A DNA stretch of 64,000 nucleotides. It comes from Mycolicibacterium senegalense. GTDB taxonomy: Bacteria; Actinomycetota; Actinomycetes; Mycobacteriales; Mycobacteriaceae. Position 1 is the first letter of the stretch. Each line of letters starts with the position of its first letter. The position numbers and the translations under genes were made by a program. The notes under the pieces were generated by a model. That model was given only the letters and a program-made list of their open reading frames with translations, ran no database searches and was not told the DNA's origin. Below are positions 56,005-64,000 of this stretch, one piece after another. The stretch is taken from the NCBI RefSeq assembly GCF_019645875.1, contig NZ_CP081000.1, forward strand, positions 3,162,001-3,226,000, in the 5' to 3' direction.

Positions 56005-56550
56005 TCAGCGAGAGAGCGGAGTGGTGATGGGGCCCATCCGCAAAATCGGCTCCTCCTCGTGCGCCCCGTCGGCGTCGAGGAGATTGCGCTCGAAATGCGG
56101 GTCCTCCACGAGCGGGACGCCGTGCCGGCGCGCGAAGGCACCGAAGAACGCACGTGAGGCCGCGTTGCCCGGCGACACCGTCGCCTCCACGGTGACGGGG
56201 CGACCGTCGCGTTGCGTCCGAACCCGGTGCACGAGCGCGTCGAGCATCGTGGAGGCCAGCCCCCCACCCTGGGCCGCGGGCGCCACGGCGACCTGCCAGA
56301 CGAACAGGACGTCCGGCCGCGGCGGCGGGTGGTAGGCCGTGATGAATCCGTGCAGCTCACCATCACGCTCGGCCACTATTGACGTGGCAGCAAAATCGGT
56401 TGCCAGCAACAGATAGGCGTAGGTGGAATTCAGATCCAGCACTCCGGTGGCTGCTGCCAGGTCACGGATGCCAATCGCATCGGTACCCCGCGGAGCGCGC
56501 AGGAATTCTTCCCGGGAATGGCGTCCCGGAACGCTTTCTAAAACACGCAT
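56005..56550 (-). CDS. ectA: L-2,4-diaminobutyric acid acetyltransferase EctA
   Basis: 181 residues, a GNAT acetyltransferase that acetylates diaminobutyrate at N4. The family start APRGTDAIGIRDLAAATGVL, the substrate loop LDLNSTYAYLLLATDFAATS and the CoA-binding FVWQVAVAPAAQGGGLASTM are visible. First gene of ectABCD. ATG at 56550; the other genes of the operon follow in biosynthetic order A, B, C, D. Confidence 0.95.
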   Translation of the reverse strand: MRVLESVPGRHSREEFLRAPRGTDAIGIRDLAAATGVLDLNSTYAYLLLATDFAATSIVAERDGELHGFITAYHPPPRPDVLFVWQVAVAPAAQGGGLASTMLDALVHRVRTQRDGRPVTVEATVSPGNAASRAFFGAFARRHGVPLVEDPHFERNLLDADGAHEEEPILRMGPITTPLSR

Positions 56551-56892
56551 ATCGAGTTAAAAGTCACCACCGAACTTCTCAGCGATCATCGTCAGTTTCA
56601 AGCCATCGGCGCCTTCGACGTAAGCACACCCCACTGCCGGGATCAAGCTCCGACACCGCCTGGGGAGCGGTATTCCGTCTGCGTTCACCCCATTTGACCT
56701 GCGCTAACTTCGCGAATCGTCAATCCCAGAAAATTGTTAGCGTCGTTATCTGATCGTTACATTGGTGCGGGGGTACCACCCTGGGAGCGACCGTCCGGCC
56801 GCATCGCCACCGCTATCGCGACAGCAAAACCCAACGCCCCGCCCGCCCGGAATTCGCCGGTAGCCGGGATGCTCGGAAATTCCAATCAAAAT
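56551..56892 (-). promoter_or_regulatory. 342-bp leader and promoter region of the ect operon
   Basis: No convincing gene. It holds a cluster of GTTA-type elements: CGCTAAC at 56702-56708 and GTTAGCG at 56736-56742 form an inverted repeat; TCGTTA occurs twice at 56743-56748 and 56754-56759. The stretch is more AT-rich than the coding DNA. I see no clear -35/-10 pair, so the start site is unknown. The long leader fits a stress-controlled operon, which is inference. Confidence 0.45.
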
Positions 56893-57894
56893 CTAATAAT
56901 CGCTGGCTGACGCATTCCCAATAGCACGCGGAATGCGTCCGGCTTTTCTCTCGCCGGCGGGCTCTCGCGACGCAACGCCGCGATCCGGGCAACGCGACGG
57001 GATCCGTGGCAACGAATCGTGCACGATCGCGGGCCCCGAGGACAGGAGCGTGCGCCCCCACCCCGTGCCGGCCACCACCAGCGCGGCCCCCGCGATTCCG
57101 GCGCCGGTGACGGGATCGCCCGCCACGGCGACGCCGATGACGGCGGCCCAGAGCGGCTCGGTGCCCACCAGCAGGCTGACCCGGCTCGGACTGGTGGCAC
57201 CCAAGGCGCGTAATTGCACCAGGAAAGCGAACACCGTGCAGACCACGGACAGGTACGCGAGCAGCACCCAGTCGGATGGCCCGTAGGCTTTCGTCACCGC
57301 GGCAGGAGATTGTCCCGAGGCCGCCGTCAGCGTGAGCGCCACCGTGGCGACGGTGCACAGTTGCACCAAAGTGGTACGCGCTGAATCGATCCGGTCAGCT
57401 TCTGACATCCGCGCCATCACGGTCACATGGACGGCCCGTAGCACGGCCGCGACGGCGATCACGATGTCTCCGGTGCGCGGGGTGGCCAGACCCCCGGACT
57501 GGGTCAGCAAGACGCACCCGAGCACGGCCACCGCGGCGGCGCCGTAGAACGTACGCCCGACCCGGTGACGCTGGATCATGGGCGTGGCGACAATCGTCAA
57601 CGCCATGATGAGTCCCGCATTGGACGCCGATGTCATGGTCACGCCGAAGGTCTCGGCAACGCAGACCGCAGCCAGCAGGATCCCGCCGAGCGCCCCCGAG
57701 ACCACCTCGGCTCGGGTCAGCCCCGCCAGCCGGCGCCAGAGCACGGTGGCCAGCACCGCCGTGGCGAGAGTGAACCGCACTCCCAGAAGTACGAAAACAC
57801 CGTCAGGAGAAGCGATCTCCTTGGTCGTAAGGTAGCTCGACCCCCACGCCGCGGCAACGGCGAGTAGGCAGAGGTCGGTGGATCGTCGGGTCAC
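56893..57894 (-). CDS. EamA/DMT-family transporter
   Basis: About 333 residues with ten membrane helices in two EamA repeats (for example LCLLAVAAAWGSSYLTTKEI, AGLIMALTIVATPMIQRHRV, WVLLAYLSVVCTVFAFLVQL, GATSPSRVSLLVGTEPLWAA). Such proteins export or import small metabolites. I chose the GTG at 57894 (VTRRSTDLCLLAVAAAWG); a TTG at 57930 is possible. The C-terminal 45 residues are a charged tail. A LysR gene diverges from it across a short AT-rich gap, so it is probably LysR-controlled. Substrate unknown. Confidence 0.82.
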   Translation of the reverse strand: MTRRSTDLCLLAVAAAWGSSYLTTKEIASPDGVFVLLGVRFTLATAVLATVLWRRLAGLTRAEVVSGALGGILLAAVCVAETFGVTMTSASNAGLIMALTIVATPMIQRHRVGRTFYGAAAVAVLGCVLLTQSGGLATPRTGDIVIAVAAVLRAVHVTVMARMSEADRIDSARTTLVQLCTVATVALTLTAASGQSPAAVTKAYGPSDWVLLAYLSVVCTVFAFLVQLRALGATSPSRVSLLVGTEPLWAAVIGVAVAGDPVTGAGIAGAALVVAGTGWGRTLLSSGPAIVHDSLPRIPSRCPDRGVASREPAGERKAGRIPRAIGNASASDY

Positions 57895-57966
57895 GAGGAC
57901 CAGCGTGTGGCCGACAAACAATTCAGTCAAGCTACTGTTTTTTCACATTATCTGTAGCATTGCTTC

Positions 57967-58869
57967 ATGGATGCCGGTCGGCTGCGGATGCTGCGCGAAC
58001 TCGCCGACCACGGCACCGTGGCCGCGGTCGCCGAGGTGCTGTCCATGACGCCGTCGGCCGTCTCCCAGCAGTTGAAAATCCTGCAGCGCGAGGCCGGGGT
58101 GAGCTTGATCGAACCGGACGGCAGACGGGTCCGGCTGACCGACGCCGGTCAGGTCCTGGTGGGGCATGCCGACGCCGTGCTGGCGGCGCTGGACCGCGCC
58201 CGGGCCGAGATGGACGCCTATCGCAGCACACCCCGCGGCACGGTGAACGTGTCGTTCTTCCCCTCGGGAGCAGCAATGTTGCTGTCGCCGTTGATCATCC
58301 GGGCCGCTGAACGCGGCGTTCAAGTGCTCGCCCGCGATGTCGACGTGCCGGCGGCCCGGGCGCCTGCGCAGCTCCCCGACTTCGACGTCGTGGTGGTCCA
58401 CCGCGACGAGCGCGACGCAGCACCATGGGGGCCGCGGTTCGAATGCACCGAACTCCTCAGGGAGCCACTGGATGTCGTCTTGCCGCCCGGGCACCACTTG
58501 TCGGGTCGTGATCAGGTGCAGCTGGCCGACTTGTCCGACGAGCCGTGGATCGGTGTCGAAGGCGGGTTGATGGTCGACGACGTGCTGAACTCGCTCGCCA
58601 TCATGTCCGGAGTCCGGGCTGGAATCACCCAGCGGATCAACGATTTTCGCGTGGTGGAGGAGCTGGTCCACGCGGGTATCGGCGTCGCACTGATGCCGCG
58701 CTACGTGCGGCTCGCGCGCGAGCTGGTGCGGTTGCCGATCTCCGACATCTCGGTGGCCCGCCGGGTTGAAGCGATCACCCGGGCGGGCGCGACAGCCCGC
58801 CCCGCCGTCGCCGTCGTGCTCGACGAGTTACGGGCCGTCGCCGCTGAGATCGGTACTGACGCCGGCTGA
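57967..58869 (+). CDS. LysR-family transcriptional regulator
   Basis: 300 residues. N-terminal winged helix: LRMLRELADHGTVAAVAEVL / SMTPSAVSQQLKILQREAGV. The C-terminal co-inducer domain is typical (LDVVLPPGHHLSGRDQVQLA, VVEELVHAGIGVALMPRYVR). ATG at 57967 is 72 bp from the divergent transporter start. The gap contains GCTACTG (57931-57937) and CTGTAGC (57951-57957), inverted arms with one mismatch around a T-rich stretch, a candidate LysR box. It most likely activates the EamA gene. Confidence 0.88.
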   Translation: MDAGRLRMLRELADHGTVAAVAEVLSMTPSAVSQQLKILQREAGVSLIEPDGRRVRLTDAGQVLVGHADAVLAALDRARAEMDAYRSTPRGTVNVSFFPSGAAMLLSPLIIRAAERGVQVLARDVDVPAARAPAQLPDFDVVVVHRDERDAAPWGPRFECTELLREPLDVVLPPGHHLSGRDQVQLADLSDEPWIGVEGGLMVDDVLNSLAIMSGVRAGITQRINDFRVVEELVHAGIGVALMPRYVRLARELVRLPISDISVARRVEAITRAGATARPAVAVVLDELRAVAAEIGTDAG

Positions 58870-58882
58870 AAACCGCCGCCGA

Positions 58883-58918
58883 ACCCGCACCGAGCGATCT
58901 TGACGGCTCAGTGCGGGT
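58883..58918. terminator. Hairpin between the convergent LysR and mpa genes
   Basis: ACCCGCACCGAGC (58883-58895) pairs with GCTCAGTGCGGGT (58906-58918) with one mismatch, loop of ten bases. No U-tract. Lies in a 64-bp gap between two stop codons and could end both transcripts. Confidence 0.55.
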
Positions 58919-58933
58919 GTCTCACGACGCCGC

Positions 58934-60775
58934 CTACAGGTACTGCCCCAGGTTGGACTCGGTGTCAATGGCACGGCTCGCACTGGAGCTCTTGCCGGTG
59001 ACCAGCGTGCGGATGTAGACGATCCGCTCGCCCTTCTTGCCCGAGATCCGGGCCCAGTCATCGGGATTGGTGGTGTTGGGCAGGTCCTCGTTCTCGGCGA
59101 ACTCGTCGACGATCGAATCCAGCAGGTGCTGGATACGCAGACCGGGCTGACCGGTCTCCAGGACGCTCTTGATGGCGTTCTTCTTCGCGCGGTCGACGAC
59201 GTTCTGGATCATGGCCCCGGAGTTGAAGTCCTTGAAGTACATGACTTCCTTGTCACCGTTGGCGTAGGTGACCTCCAGGAACCGGTTGTCGTCGATCTCG
59301 GCGTACATCCGGTCCACGACCTTCTCGATCATCGTCTTGATGGTCAGCGCGCGGTCGCCGCCGAACTCGGCGAGGTCGTCGGCGTGCACCGGCAGCGCCT
59401 CGGTCAGGTACTTGCTGAAGATGTCCTGTGCCGATTCGGCGTCGGGCCGCTCGATCTTGATCTTGACGTCCAGGCGGCCGGGCCGCAGGATCGCCGGGTC
59501 GATCATGTCCTCGCGGTTGGAGGCGCCGATGACGATGACGTTCTCCAGCCCTTCCACGCCGTCGATCTCCGAAAGCAGCTGCGGCACAACGGTGGTCTCG
59601 ACGTCAGAGCTGACGCCGGTGCCGCGGGTGCGGAAGATCGAGTCCATCTCGTCGAAGAACACGATCACCGGGGTGCCCTCGGACGCCTTCTCACGAGCGC
59701 GCTGGAAGATCAACCGGATGTGACGCTCGGTCTCGCCGACGAACTTGTTCAGCAGCTCGGGGCCCTTGATGTTGAGGAAGTAGCTCTTCGCCTCGCGGGC
59801 GTCGTCGCCACGAACCTCGGCCATCTTCTTGGCCAGCGAGTTCGCCACTGCCTTGGCGATCAGCGTCTTACCGCAACCGGGCGGACCGTAGAGCAGCACG
59901 CCCTTGGGCGGCCGCAGCGAGTACTCGCGGTAGAGCTCCTTGTGCAGGAACGGCAGCTCCACGGCATCGCGGATCTGCTCGATCTGGCGGCCCAGGCCAC
60001 CGATGTCGTTGTAGCTGACATCGGGCACCTCTTCGAGCACCAGGTCCTCGACCTCGGCCTTCGGGATGCGTTCGAAGGCGTACCCGGCCTTGGTGTCGAC
60101 CAGCAGCGAATCACCGGGACGCAGCTTGCGCGGCCTGCTGTCGTCGAGCGGAGCCTCCGAGTCCTCGGGCAGGTCCTCGGCGACGATCAGCGGCTCGGCC
60201 AGCCAGACGATGCGTTCCTCGTCGGCATGCCCGACCACCAGTGCCCGGTGGCCGTCGGCCAGGATCTCCCGCAGCGTGCTGATCTCACCGACTGACTCGA
60301 AGTTTCCGGCCTCGACCACCGTGAGCGCCTCGTTGAGGCGGACCGTCTGCCCTTGCTTGAGCGAGGCGGTCTCGATGTTCGGCGAGCAGGTGAGTCGCAT
60401 CTTGCGGCCCGAGGTGAACACGTCGACGGTGTCGTCCTCATGGGTGCCCAACAGCACGCCGTAACCGCTGGGCGGCTGACCCAGGCGGTCCACCTCCTCG
60501 CGCAGGGCGAGCAACTGCTGGCGGGCTTCTTTGAGCGTGTCCATGAGCTTGGCGTTGCGCGAGGCGAGCGAGTCGATCCGCGCCTCGAGTTGGTGGACGT
60601 CGCGGGCACTGCGCAACCCGCTCTGGGGTCCTACCGCGTTCTCCAGTTGCTCACGCAGAACCGCAGCCTCACGACGCAGCGATTCCAACTCGGCGGCATC
60701 GTCGCTGGACATGGGCTGTGAGTAGCCGGCCGAGAAGCTCTCGGCATGGCCCTCCGAACGCTCTGACTCACTCAT
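58934..60775 (-). CDS. mpa: Proteasome-associated ATPase Mpa (ARC)
   Basis: 613 residues. An AAA ATPase that unfolds pupylated proteins. N-terminal coiled coil ([20 protein letters not shown] to [10 protein letters not shown]), then OB domains, then the AAA domain with Walker [16 protein letters not shown], Walker [17 protein letters not shown] and the sensor/arginine-finger region [11 protein letters not shown]. The C-terminus GQYL docks into the proteasome alpha ring and opens the gate. GGGAGGGAG precedes the ATG at 60775. It is separated from dop by the ectoine and EamA/LysR genes. Confidence 0.97.
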   Translation of the reverse strand: MSESERSEGHAESFSAGYSQPMSSDDAAELESLRREAAVLREQLENAVGPQSGLRSARDVHQLEARIDSLASRNAKLMDTLKEARQQLLALREEVDRLGQPPSGYGVLLGTHEDDTVDVFTSGRKMRLTCSPNIETASLKQGQTVRLNEALTVVEAGNFESVGEISTLREILADGHRALVVGHADEERIVWLAEPLIVAEDLPEDSEAPLDDSRPRKLRPGDSLLVDTKAGYAFERIPKAEVEDLVLEEVPDVSYNDIGGLGRQIEQIRDAVELPFLHKELYREYSLRPPKGVLLYGPPGCGKTLIAKAVANSLAKKMAEVRGDDAREAKSYFLNIKGPELLNKFVGETERHIRLIFQRAREKASEGTPVIVFFDEMDSIFRTRGTGVSSDVETTVVPQLLSEIDGVEGLENVIVIGASNREDMIDPAILRPGRLDVKIKIERPDAESAQDIFSKYLTEALPVHADDLAEFGGDRALTIKTMIEKVVDRMYAEIDDNRFLEVTYANGDKEVMYFKDFNSGAMIQNVVDRAKKNAIKSVLETGQPGLRIQHLLDSIVDEFAENEDLPNTTNPDDWARISGKKGERIVYIRTLVTGKSSSASRAIDTESNLGQYL

Positions 60776-60920
60776 ATTGCGCTCCCTCCCGCACCGCAAG
60801 TTGGTGCAGTAACAACTTCAACGCTACCGGCGATTCAGCCATTGTGTGTGCTCTAGGAACGAGACACACCAGCACCACTGTTAGCCTCTAAGTTCAGTTG
60901 GTCCGATCGAAAGGACAGTC

Positions 60921-61424
60921 GTGACCCCGAAAACCCTCGTTACCGGCTTTATCACCGCAGCTGCAGCCGCCGCCGTGGTGAGCGGAGCAGCGGCGGGTGT
61001 GACATCCATTGCATCCAGCGGTATGTCGGCCGCGCCCGCCGTGACGCCGGTGGTGTTCGATGCGCCGCTGCCGGCCGCGCCGGCGCCGGAATTGGAGGCA
61101 CCGCTGGTGCAGACCCTGCAGGCCCTGGCCAGCGGCGGCTCGTTCAGCGGCAAGGCGCCCTACATCCAGGGTGGTATCGGCCGCATCGAGAGCATCGCCG
61201 CCGACCGCGCTTACAGCAAGGCCGCCGCTGAAGGAAAGTTCCCGCTGACCTTCAACATCGCCAACATCGACGACCAGGGCGGCGTGGCCTACGCCGACGT
61301 CACCGCGACCTCGGCCCTCGGTGGCACCGCCACCCAGAACATCCAGTTCGTCGCGGGCCCGAGCCCGACCGGCTGGCAGATCTCCAAGGGATCCGCGCTC
61401 AACCTGCTGTCCTCGGTCGGCTGA
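60921..61424 (+). CDS. MTB12-like secreted low-molecular-weight antigen
   Basis: 167 residues. A signal peptide (TPKTLVTGFITAAAAAAVVS) with likely cleavage after an AxA site near residue 38, then a Pro/Ala stretch PVVFDAPLPAAPAPELEAPL that closely resembles MTB12/CFP-2, and a C-terminal domain (PLTFNIANIDDQGGVAYADV, TQNIQFVAGPSPTGWQISKG). MTB12 proteins are secreted antigens of unknown function. GTG at 60921 with GAAAGGA. It is followed by lppK after 8 bp, and the two C-terminal domains look alike. Confidence 0.83.
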   Translation: MTPKTLVTGFITAAAAAAVVSGAAAGVTSIASSGMSAAPAVTPVVFDAPLPAAPAPELEAPLVQTLQALASGGSFSGKAPYIQGGIGRIESIAADRAYSKAAAEGKFPLTFNIANIDDQGGVAYADVTATSALGGTATQNIQFVAGPSPTGWQISKGSALNLLSSVG

Positions 61425-61432
61425 GTAGGTAG

Positions 61433-61975
61433 TTGAACCGCACCCGTATCGCAGTCCTGAGTGCCGCCACGATCGTGGCGGCACTTGGGCTCTGTGGGTG
61501 CAGCAATAACGAGCATCCGGCCAAGAACTCGCATCCGACGACGAGCGTGCCGACCACTACAGCGCCGGCAACGCCGCCCGCCGCACCGTTGCCCGCTCCC
61601 GAGGCGCTCACCGGCGTGCTGGACCGATTGGCCGACGTCAACGTTCCCGGCGCGGAAAAGGTGATCCTGGTCGAGCAGGGCACCGCCAACGACGCCGCCG
61701 CGCTGGACAAGTTCGGCCGGGCTCTGGCCGACAACGGCTTCACACCACTGGCCTTCGAGGCCACCGATCTGACTTGGTCGCAGACCGACCCCGCCAACGT
61801 GGTGGCGACCGTCAAGGTCACCGCCGGCGGCGAGGATTCGGACCGCCACTTCAGTTTCCCCATGGAATTCACCCCGCACGGCGACGGCTGGCAGCTGACC
61901 CGGCACACCGCCGATCTGCTGCTCGAGATTGGATCGGCGGCCGGTTCACCGCACGCCCCCACACCGACGCGCTGA
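61433..61975 (+). CDS. lppK: Lipoprotein LppK
   Basis: 180 residues with a TTG start at 61433. Lipoprotein signal (RIAVLSAATIVAALGLCGCS; the acylated Cys is the second one, around residue 22), a Thr/Pro-rich linker, then a domain matching Rv2116 LppK (LPAPEALTGVLDRLADVNVP, FSFPMEFTPHGDGWQLTRHT). Function unknown; it lies on the envelope surface. Position next to mpa matches M. tuberculosis. The fold seems to be the same as in the preceding MTB12-like protein. Confidence 0.9.
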   Translation: MNRTRIAVLSAATIVAALGLCGCSNNEHPAKNSHPTTSVPTTTAPATPPAAPLPAPEALTGVLDRLADVNVPGAEKVILVEQGTANDAAALDKFGRALADNGFTPLAFEATDLTWSQTDPANVVATVKVTAGGEDSDRHFSFPMEFTPHGDGWQLTRHTADLLLEIGSAAGSPHAPTPTR

Positions 61976-61981
61976 GCCGCC

Positions 61982-62275
61982 ATGTGGATCGGCTGGCTCG
62001 AGTTCGACCTGCTGCTCGGTGACGTGCACTCGCTCAAGCAAAAGCGATCGGTGATCCGGCCGGTGATCGCCGAACTGCACCGCAAGCTCGCGGTGTCAGC
62101 CGCCGAAACCGGTAATCAAGATCTGCATCGCCGGGCCGGCATCGGCGTCGCGCTGGTCGCCGCGGATCGGGGGCATGTGATCGACGTGCTGGATACCGCC
62201 GAACGGATGGTCGCGAGCCGCCCGGAGCTGGAACTGCTCTCCGCCCGGCGGGGCTTGCACCACAGCGACGACTAG
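61982..62275 (+). CDS. DUF503 family protein (Rv2117)
   Basis: 97 residues. Starts MWIGWLEFDLLLGDVHSLKQ and continues KRSVIRPVIAELHRKLAVSA, the DUF503/YlxP-like signature, with the conserved AETGNQDLHRRAGIGVALVA. YlxP-type proteins are found near ribosome maturation genes, but their role is unknown. ATG 6 bp after the lppK stop, so the three genes from 60921 form one unit. Confidence 0.85.
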   Translation: MWIGWLEFDLLLGDVHSLKQKRSVIRPVIAELHRKLAVSAAETGNQDLHRRAGIGVALVAADRGHVIDVLDTAERMVASRPELELLSARRGLHHSDD

Positions 62276-62384
62276 GTCGGCGCCGAGTGCACGCGCGGCA
62301 CCACGCGCGCCGTTTTCCACCCGAGGGCGGTGATTCCCGCCGCGGCGCAACCGTCGTGTAGAAAGCGACGGCGACGAAATGCCG

Positions 62385-63350
<966 letters not shown>

Positions 63351-63366
63351 TCATAGGCTTGCGGGT

Positions 63367-64000
63367 GTGAGTGAGGAACCGGATCCGACGCCACGCCGGC
63401 CGGCGCTGTCGCCGTCCCGGGCCGGCGATTTCAAGCAATGTCCCCTGTTGTACCGGTTCCGCGCCATCGACCGGCTGCCCGAGCCCCGGTCCACCGCGCA
63501 GCTGCGCGGTTCGCTGGTACACGCGGCGTTGGAGCAGCTCTACGGTCTGCCCGCGGCAGAGCGGGTGCATGACATGGCGCTGACGCTCGTCGAGCCGGCA
63601 TGGGAGCAGGTGGTGGCCGCCGAACCCGAGCTGGCCGATACCGAATATCCCGCCACGCTGCTCGCCGAGGCCAGGGCCCTGTTGTCCGGCTACTACCGCC
63701 TGGAGGATCCGACCAGGTTCGATCCGCAGTGCTGCGAGCATCGCCTCGAGGTCGAACTGGCCGACGGCACGCTGCTGCGCGGATTCGTCGACCGCATCGA
63801 TGTCGCACCGTCAGGCGAGCTGCGCGTTGTCGACTACAAGACCGGCAAAGCCCCGCCGGCGGCGCGGGCGCAGGCCGAGTTCAAAGCGATGTTCCAGATG
63901 AAGTTCTACGCCGTTGCGTTGCTCCGCTCGCGTGGGGTGATGCCGTCACGGCTTCGCCTGTTGTACCTGGCCGACGGTCAGGTGCTCGACTACTCCCCCG
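63367..64000 (+). CDS. RecB-like PD-(D/E)xK nuclease, 3' end outside the window (Rv2119)
   Basis: 211 residues visible, GTG start at 63367. RecB-family exonuclease domain: LSPSRAGDFKQCPLLYRFRA, which carries a conserved Cys often part of an iron-sulfur site, GSLVHAALEQLYGLPAAERV with the conserved His, GFVDRIDVAP with the Asp, and VVDYKTGKAPP with the catalytic D-x-K. Matches Rv2119 by position. Role in DNA repair is inferred from family. Diverges from trmI. Confidence 0.88.
   Translation, partial: MSEEPDPTPRRPALSPSRAGDFKQCPLLYRFRAIDRLPEPRSTAQLRGSLVHAALEQLYGLPAAERVHDMALTLVEPAWEQVVAAEPELADTEYPATLLAEARALLSGYYRLEDPTRFDPQCCEHRLEVELADGTLLRGFVDRIDVAPSGELRVVDYKTGKAPPAARAQAEFKAMFQMKFYAVALLRSRGVMPSRLRLLYLADGQVLDYSP

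Overview
The window is chromosomal DNA of a fast-growing mycobacterium (Mycolicibacterium type; inferred). The evidence is high GC coding sequence, GTG and TTG starts, many ATGA-type overlaps, mycobacterial hallmarks (RbpA, Ppm1/Lnt, the Pup-proteasome system, HelY, CobIJ, LppK, an MTB12-like antigen) and a gene order that follows M. tuberculosis from about Rv2049c to Rv2119. Lnt and Ppm1 are separate genes, and ectoine genes are present; both fit M. smegmatis-like species rather than the tubercle bacillus. I saw no rRNA, tRNA, CRISPR array or insertion sequence. The first gene and the last gene run off the window edges.

Layout. 1-4.8 kb: an accessory minus-strand block (carboxylesterase, copper amine oxidase, phosphotransferase with a second domain). 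4.9-11.7 kb: a lipoprotein, a small zinc-finger protein, rbpA with an ECF-type promoter, then the minus-strand run fxsA, amidohydrolase, lnt, ppm1. 11.7-25.8 kb: the aerobic cobalamin genes. cobN (preceded by an unannotated 35-residue membrane microprotein) diverges from cobG-cobH-cobIJ; a TetR-phosphotransferase pair and a hydrolase-cyclase fusion lie where blaC and sigC lie in M. tuberculosis; then cobK, cobM, cobL and an SDR gene form one minus-strand operon. 25.9-30.1 kb: F420 biliverdin reductase, PepE, a hotdog protein, a 5'-3' exonuclease, a DUF4333 membrane protein. 30.2-37.6 kb: the operon pafA-pafB-pafC-tatA-tatC-helY. 37.7-49.9 kb: a variable block between pafA and prcA holding a TetR/membrane protein pair, a PucR regulator, a universal stress protein, an APC permease, a DUF559 nuclease gene bracketed by two near-identical 53-bp hairpins, a short NAD-glutamate dehydrogenase, agmatine deiminase and N-carbamoylputrescine amidase, and a baeRF-type protein. 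49.9-60.8 kb: prcA, prcB, pup, dop, then ectD-C-B-A reading straight into dop, an EamA/LysR pair, and mpa. 60.9-64 kb: MTB12-like protein, LppK, DUF503, TrmI and a RecB-like nuclease.

How it works together. PafA ligates Pup to proteins, Dop deamidates Pup and depupylates, Mpa unfolds and PrcBA degrades; PafBC is the DNA-damage activator encoded with the ligase. Almost all steps between precorrin-2 and hydrogenobyrinate diamide are here (CobG, IJ, M, K, L, H and the chelatase subunit CobN), but no CobF is seen. The accessory genes point to amine and amino-acid use (amine oxidase, agmatine to putrescine, glutamate dehydrogenase) and to osmoprotection (ectoine, hydroxyectoine). The most unusual signals are the hairpin-bracketed DUF559 gene, two tiny relay open frames that stitch operon genes together by stop/start overlaps, the cobN-linked microprotein, and the 9-bp junction that places dop behind the ectoine operon.
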